64,000 nt of DNA from Acidicapsa dinghuensis (GTDB lineage: Bacteria; Acidobacteriota; Terriglobia; Terriglobales; Acidobacteriaceae). The position numbers and the translations under genes are program-made. Below the pieces are notes generated by a model, which saw only the letters and a list, made by a program, of their open reading frames with translations, searched no databases and was not told the DNA's origin. The DNA lies in NCBI RefSeq assembly GCF_025685685.1, contig NZ_JAGSYH010000005.1:744001-808000 (forward strand), read 5' to 3'. Below, piece after piece: positions 34,048 through 44,384 of this stretch; the stretch's first letter is position 1; every line of letters begins with the position of its first letter.

Positions 34048-34281
34048 TTAACTTGCGATGCGCTGCCGTAGCCGCTGTTCGATTTGCTCCCACGAGGTCA
34101 GAGTAACCTTCCCAGAGTCAATATCCGCAGCACGCCTTTCTGCCTCGGTGATCCAGCCCGCTTCAATGGCTTCATTGGACGCTGTTGCAGCCAGAATTTC
34201 CAGAGCATAAGCCTCCGGGCTGAGGCCAAGGTCTGCCGCTCTCGCTGCAAATTGCTCTGAAATTTCAACCGTAATCAGCAT
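34048..34281 (-). CDS. antitoxin of the adjacent RelE/ParE toxin
   Basis: 77 residues from the ATG at 34281 (MLITVEISEQFAARAADLGL); the frame is open further upstream to 34428 but without a better start. The C-terminus AERRAADIDSGKVTLTSWEQ then IEQRLRQRI matches the short 'addiction module' antitoxins, whose tail wraps the toxin (pattern E-x-R-x-x-x-I-x-S-G-K-V-x-x-x-S-W-E). The N-terminal part probably dimerises and binds the operator. It is the first gene of a two-gene minus-strand operon. Confidence 0.8.
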   Translation of the reverse strand: MLITVEISEQFAARAADLGLSPEAYALEILAATASNEAIEAGWITEAERRAADIDSGKVTLTSWEQIEQRLRQRIAS

Positions 34282-34436
34282 GGAACTAGGGTAGCACGGG
34301 ACCGATGAACCAATTAGTACACCGATCTTCTCTGGAGCGGAAGCTAAAACGCTCGCAAATACATCTATATACATGAGTGAGAACTGCACGGCCCTCGGCA
34401 GGAAAGACCCGGCTGGCCGCGGCGGCAAGAAAATAC

Positions 34437-34465
34437 TTGACGACTGCGGATGTTTTGCTGTTAAT
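34437..34465 (+). promoter_or_regulatory. candidate sigma-70 promoter for rpoD
   Basis: TTGACG at 34437-34442, a 17-base spacer, then GTTAAT at 34460-34465. It would give an rpoD leader of about 280 bases. This is the best-spaced match seen in the interval. Confidence 0.4.
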
Positions 34466-34635
34466 CCGGGAGGTGCAATGTGGTATTCTGGGGCTCTCTG
34501 AAGGACTTGCGCACGACTGCCCCACAGAAGAGCTGCGGCTCCGGGGCTCGCCAGATCCAGGCGAATAGCGCATTAAGTCCCGATTCGAGCCACTCAAACA
34601 GACATCGCTTTCCGATGTTTTGGGCGTTATTGCCT

Positions 34636-34688
34636 GCACGGCATCCGGCGGTTGGCTTTTTTCGGCCGATAAATCCGGTAAGCCGTGC
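34636..34688 (+). promoter_or_regulatory. stem-loop in the rpoD leader
   Basis: GCACGGC at 34636 pairs with GCCGTGC at 34682, with inner CCGG/CCGG pairs and a GGC...TTTTTT...GGCC centre. It ends about 60 bases before the rpoD start. It may be a regulatory fold of the mRNA; no known riboswitch class is recognised. The rest of 34282-34748 shows no gene that I can support. Confidence 0.4.
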
Positions 34689-34748
34689 TGTGTTGTGCGC
34701 CCGCACGGCAGGTGAGTCGAGACTTTCTGCGCAGGAGACATAAGCGCT

Positions 34749-36431
<1,683 letters not shown>

Positions 36432-36470
36432 CTCCACGCTCGTCGCGAAACGGGCACGACACGAATCAAA

Positions 36471-36506
36471 GGCAGCGTCTCCAGTGGAGACGCTGCCTTC
36501 TTGTTT
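36471..36506 (+). terminator. rho-independent terminator of rpoD
   Basis: GGCAGCGTCTCC, loop agt, GGAGACGCTGCC: a perfect 12-bp stem, then TTCTTGTTT. It starts 39 bases after the rpoD stop. Confidence 0.9.
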
Positions 36507-36554
36507 ACGGGTCAGGCCGATGCCATCACAGTTCTACGAACAGAGAGCAAATCG

Positions 36555-39311
36555 CTATTCAGTCCTCAATGCTTGCGATGGGTTCGTTGAGGCTGCGCGC
36601 CGGGCCGGGATGAGTCCAGCAGCTGTGGCTGCCGCCGTCAGTGTCAGTGTGGCGATGGTGAGGACGGCGAGACTTATGCCCTTGGATTCATAGAGCTGAG
36701 ATTCGATGTAGCGGACGCAAAACCAGGCTACGGGTATTCCGATGGCTGCAAGGCCGATCGCGGTCTGGAGCATGGCTCCGCGCATGATCATACCGACAAC
36801 GGAGCCGCGGCTTGCGCCGAGGGCCATGCGGATACCGATCTCAGAGGTGCGGCGGGTTACGGTGTAGGCGGTGACACCGTACAGCCCGAGCGTTGCGAGC
36901 AGAAGAGCCACGATGCTGAAGAGAGTCATGAGGCGCGTGATCATGCGGTCCTCAGTGAAACGGTCGGCGATCTGCTCGTCGAAGGTCTGGAATTTAACAA
37001 CAGAGAGATTCGGATTGATGGCAGCGAGTGTCTGGCGAGCGAGCGACTGCACATTGTCCATGGGACGATCGGTCTGGAGGACGATGGCTTCTGCGTAGAG
37101 GGAAGTGTCCCCATCGATCGGGCCCTTGCGAGCACTCTTAGGGTCGCGTTGGGTTAATGGAAGGAAATACATGTGGTGATCCTTCCAGGTCGCGGAGTTG
37201 TATGCGGTGTCTTCGACGACGCCGATGATCTCAAAGTCTCCTGAAGTTTGTGGTCCGGGTGAGCCAAAGTGGCGTCCGATCGGGTTCTCGCCGAGCTTGA
37301 AGAATCGGTTGACGAAGGACTGATTGACGACGGCGACGGATGGTGAGGTCGAGGTGTCCCGGGCAGTGAAGACACGTCCCATGAGGATGTGGGTTCCTAC
37401 GGAATCGAAGTATTCGCTGCTGGTCCTGAGCCAGGATGCTCCGTCTTGAAGGTCGGGCTGGCCCTGGATCTGGACGCCGCGGCCCATGTTATTGGCCTCC
37501 ATTGGCGTGTAGGAGGAGATGCCAACCTTTCGGATACCGGGGATGGCGTGGAAGCGATCTTCGATGGTTCGATAGAGCGCTTCCACTTGCGCAGGGGAGT
37601 AGCCCGCCGCCTGTGGGTTGAAATGAACGATGTATCGGTTGGTCGCGTTGAGCTTGAGATCAATGTTCCTGAGCTTATTCAAGCTTTGGATAAACATGCC
37701 CGCTCCGACCAGCAGTACCAGGGCAAGAGCAGACTGCAACACGATGAGACTGCGCTGCAGGAGTGAGGCTCCGGAGGTGGTAGCGCGGCTCCCGCTGCGG
37801 AGAGCGTCGGCCGGATCTGCATTCGATGTGATCCATGCAGGGACTACGCCAAAGAGGATGCCGGTGAGGAGTGAAACTCCGAAGGCGAAGGCGAGCACCA
37901 TTCCGGAGGGCCGGGCGTCGATGGGGACGCCCTGCGCGCCGGGGAAGGCCATGGCGAGAAGCATGCGAGTGCCTGCGTAGGCGACGATGAGGCCGGCCAT
38001 TCCGCTGATCATCGAGAGGACAAGACTCTCCGTCAGCAGCTGGCGGACGATCCTTGTACGCATCGCACCAAGTGCGGTTCGGATGGACATCTCTTCGTGG
38101 CGGTTCATTCCGCGGACGAGTAGAAGATTGGCGATGTTGGCGCAGGCGATGAGGAGTACGAGGCCGGAGATCCACATCAAAAGCTTCAATTTGGAGGCAT
38201 AGTCGTCCTGCATCTCCTGAATACCGGCGCCGCCGGGCGAGAGGGTTACGCTGACCTTTGCCAGGTAGGGCTTGCCTAGTTCGCTAGAGAACGTCGTCGT
38301 AGCTGCGAACGACTGGCGGACCAACTCATTGATCTTTGCTCGAAGAGGAGCGATAGCTACGCCGGGTTTTACGCGGCCGATGATGTAAAGCCAACGCTGC
38401 TCGGGTTCGTGCACGAAAGTGCGGTTGGTCAAGACAGGCACGGTTTCGATCGGAAGATAAAAGTCTGGAGGGGAGCTGGAGAGACGATCGCCGAAGAAGC
38501 CTTTGGGGGCGATGCCTGTGATGATGACAGCCTTGGTGTTGATCCAGAATATGCTGCCGACGACGGAGGGGTCTCCGGCATAGTTGTTCTGCCAGGTGTT
38601 GTAGCTCATAACGGCGACGAGTGGTGCGCCGATAACATTGTCGGCGTCTGTGAAGAGACGCCCGATGCGCGGCTGCAGGCCGAAGGTGCGAAAGTAGTTC
38701 CCAGAGACGAATTCGCTGGCGACCGAGCGGGCGGCCTCCTGGGTTTTGTCGCGTCTAGCGATGACGGTGCCGAGGCCAGACTGCATCGCGGCTAATTCTT
38801 CAAACTCTGGTGCGTTCTTCTGTAGTTGCTGCCATGTGTCGGTCGAGAATAGGGCGTAGTCACCGGGATCCTGTATTCCCGAGTCAACGCAGCACTCGCT
38901 GTTGTCGCCGATGCGGATAAGATTGGCGGGGTCAACGACAGGGAGATTTTTGAGCAGGATGGCGTTGACCAGCGTGAAAATAGCGGCATTGGCTCCAATG
39001 CCGAGGGCGAGGGTTAGAACGGCAGTGACGGTGAAGCCGCGGCTCTTTCTGAGCTGCCGGAGGGCATAGCTGACGTCTTGAAGAAGAGTTCCGAGGAAGA
39101 TGCTCGGACGTTGCTCGTGAGTTTGTGCTCGCGCGCTCTCGATCCCCCCGAACGCTACAACCGCCTTTCGCCGTGCCTCGTGTTGCGGCATCCCGGTCGC
39201 GACGTATTCCTGGACCTGCCGCTCGATGTGGAACTGCAACTCGTCGTCTATCTCACGATGGGGCTTTGGAGAGATCAGAAAACGAAGGCGAGTCAACCAT
39301 TCTTTGAGCAT
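36555..39311 (-). CDS. ADOP-type ABC transporter permease (MacB/FtsX modules)
   Basis: 918 residues. A permease prefix (about 1-70, with REIDDELQFHIERQVQEYV), a first helix (GFTVTAVLTLALGIGANAAIF), a MacB core domain, an FtsX triplet (near 385-490, NIANLLLVRGMNRHEEMSIR), a second core domain and a final FtsX triplet (RTSEIGIRMALGASRGSVVG) that ends SQALRTE. This is the canonical duplicated architecture. The PadR gene starts upstream and its stop is 9 bases before this ATG, so both are one minus-strand operon. No ATPase gene is adjacent. G-rich third positions differ from the C-rich usage of several neighbours. Confidence 0.9.
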   Translation of the reverse strand: MLKEWLTRLRFLISPKPHREIDDELQFHIERQVQEYVATGMPQHEARRKAVVAFGGIESARAQTHEQRPSIFLGTLLQDVSYALRQLRKSRGFTVTAVLTLALGIGANAAIFTLVNAILLKNLPVVDPANLIRIGDNSECCVDSGIQDPGDYALFSTDTWQQLQKNAPEFEELAAMQSGLGTVIARRDKTQEAARSVASEFVSGNYFRTFGLQPRIGRLFTDADNVIGAPLVAVMSYNTWQNNYAGDPSVVGSIFWINTKAVIITGIAPKGFFGDRLSSSPPDFYLPIETVPVLTNRTFVHEPEQRWLYIIGRVKPGVAIAPLRAKINELVRQSFAATTTFSSELGKPYLAKVSVTLSPGGAGIQEMQDDYASKLKLLMWISGLVLLIACANIANLLLVRGMNRHEEMSIRTALGAMRTRIVRQLLTESLVLSMISGMAGLIVAYAGTRMLLAMAFPGAQGVPIDARPSGMVLAFAFGVSLLTGILFGVVPAWITSNADPADALRSGSRATTSGASLLQRSLIVLQSALALVLLVGAGMFIQSLNKLRNIDLKLNATNRYIVHFNPQAAGYSPAQVEALYRTIEDRFHAIPGIRKVGISSYTPMEANNMGRGVQIQGQPDLQDGASWLRTSSEYFDSVGTHILMGRVFTARDTSTSPSVAVVNQSFVNRFFKLGENPIGRHFGSPGPQTSGDFEIIGVVEDTAYNSATWKDHHMYFLPLTQRDPKSARKGPIDGDTSLYAEAIVLQTDRPMDNVQSLARQTLAAINPNLSVVKFQTFDEQIADRFTEDRMITRLMTLFSIVALLLATLGLYGVTAYTVTRRTSEIGIRMALGASRGSVVGMIMRGAMLQTAIGLAAIGIPVAWFCVRYIESQLYESKGISLAVLTIATLTLTAAATAAGLIPARRAASTNPSQALRTE

Positions 39312-39320
39312 CTATCCCTC

Positions 39321-39641
39321 CTACTTCAGCACTAACGCGATTGCTGTTGAAATGCGGCCCCAGTCTTCGAGCTCAGCTTGCAGTTGCTTCTGCCCAGTCC
39401 TGGTTAGCGAATAGTACTTCGCCTTGCGATTGTTCTCCGAAGCTCCCCACTCGGCCTGTATCCACCCCTTGTATTCCAGCCGGTGAAGAGCGGGATACAG
39501 CGACCCTTGTCCAATCTGAAGTGCATCCTTGGACACCTGCTGAATTCGTTGCGCAATACCCCAGCCATGCATCGATTCAAGGGCAAGTGTCCTCAATATC
39601 AGTAAATCCAGCGTTCCTTGCAGCAGATCAGTAGCAGACAT
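39321..39641 (-). CDS. PadR-family transcriptional regulator
   Basis: 106 residues from the ATG at 39641, which has GAGGGG upstream; an ATG at 39656 in the same frame adds five residues. The winged helix is complete: TDLLQGTLDLLILRTLALES, IGQGSLYPALHRLEYKGWIQ, ASENNRKAKYYSLTRTGQKQ. First gene of the operon with the 918-residue permease. A perfect 10-bp inverted repeat covers its promoter region (39653-39691), consistent with PadR autorepression. Confidence 0.9.
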   Translation of the reverse strand: MSATDLLQGTLDLLILRTLALESMHGWGIAQRIQQVSKDALQIGQGSLYPALHRLEYKGWIQAEWGASENNRKAKYYSLTRTGQKQLQAELEDWGRISTAIALVLK

Positions 39642-39652
39642 TGTTCCCCTCG

Positions 39653-39694
39653 ACATTCGACAAGAGAATGCATGATTTACCTGTCGAATGTCAA
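39653..39694 (-). promoter_or_regulatory. PadR operator-like palindrome over a promoter
   Basis: ACATTCGACA (39653-39662) and TGTCGAATGT (39682-39691) are exact inverted repeats 19 bases apart. A TTGACA (39689-39694, minus strand) overlaps the outer arm. The expected -10 (around GCATTC/CATTCT) lies between the arms. PadR proteins commonly bind ATGT...ACAT-type palindromes. Confidence 0.65.
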
Positions 39695-40033
39695 GGGGTA
39701 AAGATTGTCTAACAGCGCGTCCCTTTCATCGCACATGGCTGACAGTGAACGATTGGCTCTGTCGCTCTCGAAAACGGTTTTTCGGAACCTTCGCCCGAGT
39801 CTCACCAAGAATCGATGAGGCCCGGTTAGTGGCTTGCCGGTAGCTGCCTTGATCAGAGCGACACTCCGAACATTCAAATTTCGAACGGGTGGGCAGCCTT
39901 TTCTTTCACCAGAGACTATGCCTCGCCGGCTGCTCTATAATCGCGCTTGCATTTCAGAAGGGCAGAACTCAAACGTTTTTGTTGAGGACTTTGCCCAGTT
40001 CTATGCCTAGAGAGAAGAAGGAGAGACCAGTCC
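39695..40033. other. intergenic region before the GH1 gene
   Basis: A 66-codon minus-strand frame (39677-39877) overlaps the PadR promoter and has no recognisable motif, so it was not accepted. TATAAT at 39936 is a possible -10 for the downstream plus-strand gene, without a good -35. No repeats seen. Confidence 0.4.
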
Positions 40034-41479
40034 ATGCCCAGGATCAGCCGCCGTCAGTTTGGTAAATCAGCAATCGCTTCCGCAGCCGCAGTGATGACAG
40101 CCGGCGTGCTACCGGAATTTGTCTGGAGCCAGACGCCTTCGAGTGGCCTTGCTTTTCCGAAAGGCATGCTCTGGGGATGCGCCACTGCGGCGTACCAGAT
40201 CGAGGGCGCAGCAGCGGAAGATGGCCGCGGGCCGTCGGTGTGGGACACCTTTTCGCACACACCGGGCAAGACGCACGATGGCGACACGGGCGACGTTGCC
40301 GACGATTCCTATCACCGTTACAAAGAGGACATTCAGCTGCTCAAGGCCCTCGGCGTGAGCACCTATCGCTTCTCGATCTCGTGGTCGCGCGTTTTTCCCA
40401 ATGGGACCGGCTCGCTCAATCCCAAGGGTCTCGATTACTACAACCGAGTGGTCGATGAGCTGCTAGCGAATGGCATCACGCCGTATATCACGCTCTTTCA
40501 TTGGGATCTGCCGCAGGCGCTGCCCGGCGGCTGGCAGAATCGCGATACGTCCAAGGCATTTGGCGACTACGCGGCCTTCATCGGCAAGCATCTCTCCGAC
40601 CGCGTGAAGCACTTTATGACGACCAATGAGTTTGTCTGCTTCACCGATCTTGGCTATCGCGATGGCCGCTTTGCGCCGGGACTCAAGCTTGCGGATGGTC
40701 CGGCAAACCAGGTGCGGCACCATGGCATTCTCGCCCACGGGTTGGGTGTGCAAGCGCTGCGAGCGAACACGCCTAGCGGTACCCAGATCGGCCTTGCGGA
40801 AAATGCAAATGTCTTTGTTCCGGTGATGGAGACGGAGGAGCATATCAAGGCTGCCCAGCGCGCCACTCGCATTGGCAATGCGCCCTTCCTGACCACCTTG
40901 ATGGAGGGTAAATATCCAGAGGAGTATCTGAGGCATGAAGACGCAAACGCTCCCAAGGTTGAGCCGGGCGATATGGAAGCGATCGGCAGCAAGCTCGACT
41001 TTGTGGGCCTGAATATCTACACGCCGTCTTATGTGCGGGCTGACAACTCGCCGCTAGGATTTGCTGTTGAACCAGCGCCCACTTCCTATCCGCATATGGC
41101 TTCGCCCTGGATTCAGATTGCGCCGGAGTGCCTCTACTGGGGCGTTCGCAACGTGGTCGATCTCTGGAAGATTCCGGCGATCTACATCACCGAGAATGGC
41201 TGCTCATCCGACGATGTGCCGAATACCGCTGGACATATCGAAGACACGGATCGCGTGATGTATCTGCGCAACCATCTGACGCATCTGCACCGTGCAGCTA
41301 CGGAGGGTTATCCGGTCAAGGGCTACTTCCTCTGGAGCCTGCTCGATAACTTCGAGTGGGCGGATGGGTATAGCAAGCGGTTTGGCATCCACTATGTAGA
41401 TTTCAAGACCCTGACGCGAACGCCAAAACAGAGCGCCGAGTATTATCGTCAGATGATTGCGGAGAATGCGGTGGTATAG
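40034..41479 (+). CDS. Tat-exported glycoside hydrolase family 1 beta-glucosidase
   Basis: 481 residues. The N-terminus has a twin-arginine signal (SRRQFGKSAIASAAAVMTAG, then a WSQT cleavage region). The GH1 fold follows: FPKGMLWGCATAAYQIEGA, YRFSISWSRVFPNG, the acid/base Glu199 in TTNEF (usual family TxNEP, here Phe for Pro) and the nucleophile Glu near 387 in YITENG, then YFLWSLLDNFEWADGYSKRF. GH1 enzymes hydrolyse beta-glucosides, beta-galactosides or related sugars. Tat export points to folding in the cytoplasm and action in the periplasm. No transporter or polysaccharide cluster is adjacent. Confidence 0.93.
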   Translation: MPRISRRQFGKSAIASAAAVMTAGVLPEFVWSQTPSSGLAFPKGMLWGCATAAYQIEGAAAEDGRGPSVWDTFSHTPGKTHDGDTGDVADDSYHRYKEDIQLLKALGVSTYRFSISWSRVFPNGTGSLNPKGLDYYNRVVDELLANGITPYITLFHWDLPQALPGGWQNRDTSKAFGDYAAFIGKHLSDRVKHFMTTNEFVCFTDLGYRDGRFAPGLKLADGPANQVRHHGILAHGLGVQALRANTPSGTQIGLAENANVFVPVMETEEHIKAAQRATRIGNAPFLTTLMEGKYPEEYLRHEDANAPKVEPGDMEAIGSKLDFVGLNIYTPSYVRADNSPLGFAVEPAPTSYPHMASPWIQIAPECLYWGVRNVVDLWKIPAIYITENGCSSDDVPNTAGHIEDTDRVMYLRNHLTHLHRAATEGYPVKGYFLWSLLDNFEWADGYSKRFGIHYVDFKTLTRTPKQSAEYYRQMIAENAVV

Positions 41480-41628
41480 CCTCCGTTTTGTTGGCCTTTA
41501 CGGAAGCCGGAGGCGCGCATTCAGGTAGCGCATCCGGCGCGTTCGATTTCGTGGCGGCTATGCACATCAGAGCCCGGCATTGAAGGGTAGCTCGCGGCGA
41601 ATGTTAGAATTCTGCTACCTCGCGAGCC

Positions 41629-43323
41629 ATGCCTGAATCTGCAGCCTTGACCACAGCTTCCGTCGAACTCATCCTTGCAGGCGCTGGCGTCAGCTCTGAC
41701 GGTTCAGGCAGCCGCACCTTCACGATTGCTCAATCGCCCTTTCTCATCGGCCGTGGAGCGGAAAACGGCAATCATCTCCCCATCGACGACCTGCGCGTCT
41801 CACGACGATGTGCGGCTATCGTTCGCGAAGACGACGGTTTTCGCATCGACGATCTCGGTCAGCTTCTCGGTATCTATGTCAACGGCGCAAAGATCACGCA
41901 GCAGAGACTGAGCGATGGCGACACCATTACCATCGGCGGCGAAAGCGGACATCAACTTATCTTCCGCACGCATGCCGCCGGGTCCGCCTTCGAGAGGGTC
42001 ATTCAGGAAGTGGAGCAGGTTCCGACGGCACAATTCCAGAGGCCTGCCGAGGGCCTGAACAAGATCAACCTGCTGCTTGAAGCATCGCTGCTGCTCAATT
42101 CGCAGCGGCCTTTGGAACTTGTACTCGGTGCAATGCTCGATCACGCTATCGCGATTACCCGTGCGGATCGCGGCATGCTGCTCGTTCCCGAAGTTTCGGG
42201 TACGCTCGCGGTGCAGCTTGCCCATAACAGCAAAGGCGAGCCATTGCCGGCCGAAAACATGAAGCCGAGCCGTACGGTGATCGCGCAGGCTATCGAGCAG
42301 CAAAGCGCTGTCATCAACGCCGATGTGAACCTTGCTAATCTCACCGTGCAGAGCGCGCACTCGGTCGTCTATCAGTTGCTGCGCTCCACGGTTGTGATTC
42401 CGCTCTACGCCATGCCTCGCGGCGGTGCTGATGATCCAGCCGGGCCATTCGCGCGAAATCTTCTAGGCGCGGTTTATCTCGACTCGAAGCATACGGCGGC
42501 ATTCTCGGCTCTTGATCGACAGATCCTCGATGCGCTCGGTGCACAGGCCGCCAGCATTCTCGACAATGCCAATCTCGTCGCCCGTGAACGTGAACGCCAG
42601 CGCCTGGAGCAGGAGCTCTCCATCGCCCGCGAGATTCAGATGGCGCTCCTGCCGCGCGGTCTCGACTCGTATCCTCACCTGGCGATCACCAGCGTTCATC
42701 GTCCGTGTCATGAGGTCGGCGGCGACTACTTCGACATTTTTTCCATCGACGACGATCGCACTGCAATCCTCATCGCTGATGTCTCAGGCAAAGGGCTCGG
42801 CGCTGCGCTGCTGACTACCATGCTGCAGGGCGCGCTTTCCGGCATGACTCTCGGTGTCGATCCCGCGCGCGTAATCCAGCAGATGAACCGCTTTCTCTGC
42901 GAGCACGGCAACCTGGGCCGTTACGCGACAATGTTCTTTGCTGTGCTTGGCCGCGATGGGCAACTCGACTACATACGCGCCGGGCATCCCTCGCCCATGC
43001 TGCTGCGCGACGGCACGGTTACCGAACTCTACAAGGGCGGCTCGTTCCCTGTTGGACTCGTGGACGAGGCAAACTTCGCCTCGGTCAGCGTGCAGCTAGA
43101 GGCCGGCGACACGCTGGTTCTTTACAGCGATGGAGTGACAGAGGCAGAGGATATATCAGGCAATCTCTTTGGTTTCGATCGTCTTGGCAAGACGCTCGCC
43201 ATCGATGCCGCTGCGACCGTCGAGCGGGTGCAGCAGAACGTACTCGACGCCATCGAGACATTCGCTGCAGGAGCCAGTCAGTCCGACGACATCACCATGC
43301 TGACGGTGCGCTACCTGGGTTAG
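41629..43323 (+). CDS. FHA-GAF-PP2C (RsbU/SpoIIE-type) phosphatase
   Basis: 564 residues. An FHA domain (about 35-110: FLIGRGAENGNHLPIDDLRV, SRRCAAIV, GIYVNG), a GAF domain (about 140-320), a short coiled coil (ERERQRLEQELSIAREIQMA) and a PP2C/SpoIIE phosphatase (about 340-560: CHEVGGDYFDIF, LIADVSGKGLGAALL, ATMFFAVLG, YSDGVTEAED, SDDITMLTVRY). FHA binds phosphothreonine and GAF senses small ligands, so the phosphatase probably integrates two signals. The downstream STAS protein is the expected substrate. Together with the RsbW-like kinase it makes a partner-switching module. Confidence 0.92.
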   Translation: MPESAALTTASVELILAGAGVSSDGSGSRTFTIAQSPFLIGRGAENGNHLPIDDLRVSRRCAAIVREDDGFRIDDLGQLLGIYVNGAKITQQRLSDGDTITIGGESGHQLIFRTHAAGSAFERVIQEVEQVPTAQFQRPAEGLNKINLLLEASLLLNSQRPLELVLGAMLDHAIAITRADRGMLLVPEVSGTLAVQLAHNSKGEPLPAENMKPSRTVIAQAIEQQSAVINADVNLANLTVQSAHSVVYQLLRSTVVIPLYAMPRGGADDPAGPFARNLLGAVYLDSKHTAAFSALDRQILDALGAQAASILDNANLVARERERQRLEQELSIAREIQMALLPRGLDSYPHLAITSVHRPCHEVGGDYFDIFSIDDDRTAILIADVSGKGLGAALLTTMLQGALSGMTLGVDPARVIQQMNRFLCEHGNLGRYATMFFAVLGRDGQLDYIRAGHPSPMLLRDGTVTELYKGGSFPVGLVDEANFASVSVQLEAGDTLVLYSDGVTEAEDISGNLFGFDRLGKTLAIDAAATVERVQQNVLDAIETFAAGASQSDDITMLTVRYLG

Positions 43324-43436
43324 CTGCCTAATCGATGTAACGTGCTATTCACACTAGGCGGCTAGCATGAAGAAGATTTCCCGGCAGCATCGCTCCTTGA
43401 GCGCATCTGAATTGAGCGCACCTGAAAGGATCAGGA

Positions 43437-43772
43437 ATGAATATCTCCGTAGAAGAGATGGATGGCGGCATTACACGGGTCGTTCTGGATGGACGGCTGG
43501 ATATCGCAGGCGCTGCGGAAGTCGATCTGAAGATGAATATCATCGCAGGCAGTGCGAAGCTCCTGCTGATCGATCTGAAAGATGTGGCGTTTCTAGGATC
43601 CATGGGGCTGCGCTCCATCGTCGTGCCAGCGAAGAACGTCAATCGCCGCGGCGGCAAAACAGCTCTGTTTGCTCCGCAACCGATGGTTGAGGAAGTCATC
43701 AAGGCCAGCAACATCGACCAGATCATTCCGATCTATCACGATCTGGATGCAGCGGTGCAGGCGCTGCGCTGA
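43437..43772 (+). CDS. STAS-domain anti-sigma factor antagonist (RsbV/SpoIIAA-like)
   Basis: 111 residues with AAAGGATCAGG just before the ATG. The STAS fold is clear: MNISVEEMDGGITRVVLDGR, LDIAGAAEVD, LLIDLKDVAFLGSMGLRSIV, KTALFAPQPMVEEVIKASNI. The Ser in FLGSMGL is the expected phosphorylation site. Unphosphorylated antagonist would bind the downstream kinase and free its sigma factor; the upstream PP2C would remove the phosphate and the downstream kinase add it. Order and spacing match a phosphatase-antagonist-kinase operon. Confidence 0.92.
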   Translation: MNISVEEMDGGITRVVLDGRLDIAGAAEVDLKMNIIAGSAKLLLIDLKDVAFLGSMGLRSIVVPAKNVNRRGGKTALFAPQPMVEEVIKASNIDQIIPIYHDLDAAVQALR

Positions 43773-43834
43773 CGCACAGTTGTGCGGCTCGCGGCAGATT
43801 TTGTCCAGCAGGAATGCGAAGATAAGGCGGGAGA

Positions 43835-44299
43835 ATGCTGGGATCGCTCTCGATGGAACGTGAAGAACAACTGACGCTGTGCAGCAGGCTGGAAGACCTC
43901 GTGCTGGTTACACCCTGGGTTGACCGGGTCGTTGCCGATCTCGGTTTGCCCGTCAATCAGCGCTTCATCATTGATCTGTGCCTGGAAGAGTCAATCTCAA
44001 ACGTCGTCCGGCATGGTCTGGCCAATGACTGCAATCATTCCGTTGTGGTGCGGTCGATCCTTCATGAAGCAGATGGAGCGCAGGAATTGCACTTCGTTAT
44101 CGAAGACGACGCTCCTCATTTCAATCCTCTCGCTGCACCTGTGGCGCAGATCAAGGCAGCACCGGCATCCATTGAAGAGATCGCCGAGGGTGGCCGCGGC
44201 ATCGGCCTGCTGCGTAAATATGCGGGCACTCTACGTTACGAAGCGCTGCCCGCCGGCAACCGCCTGACCATCGGCTTTACACTCGGTTCACTTTCCTGA
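43835..44299 (+). CDS. RsbW-like anti-sigma factor serine kinase (HATPase)
   Basis: 154 residues from the ATG at 43835 (a second ATG at 43853 is possible). GHKL ATPase motifs: the N box DLCLEESISNVVRHG, an acidic EDDAPHFNPLAAP loop (the usual D-x-G-x-P-F-D-P pattern without its Gly), and EGGRGIGLLRKYA. Such kinases phosphorylate the STAS antagonist and sequester a sigma factor or other effector. No sigma factor gene follows, so the output is encoded elsewhere. Third gene of the module. Confidence 0.9.
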   Translation: MLGSLSMEREEQLTLCSRLEDLVLVTPWVDRVVADLGLPVNQRFIIDLCLEESISNVVRHGLANDCNHSVVVRSILHEADGAQELHFVIEDDAPHFNPLAAPVAQIKAAPASIEEIAEGGRGIGLLRKYAGTLRYEALPAGNRLTIGFTLGSLS

Positions 44300-44384
44300 A
44301 GAGAACATCGCCCGAACAGGGCCGCTCCGCCGGTATACTGCGTTCACTCACGGTTCCAGCCAGCCTATGCCAAGGAGAACCAGC

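Noticed and set aside
34377..34568. Possible 63-codon plus-strand gene upstream of rpoD
   Set aside because: No ribosome site, no recognised motif, and overlap with the likely rpoD promoter.
39677..39877. 66-codon minus-strand frame upstream of the third PadR
   Set aside because: It overlaps the operator palindrome and promoter and has no family pattern.
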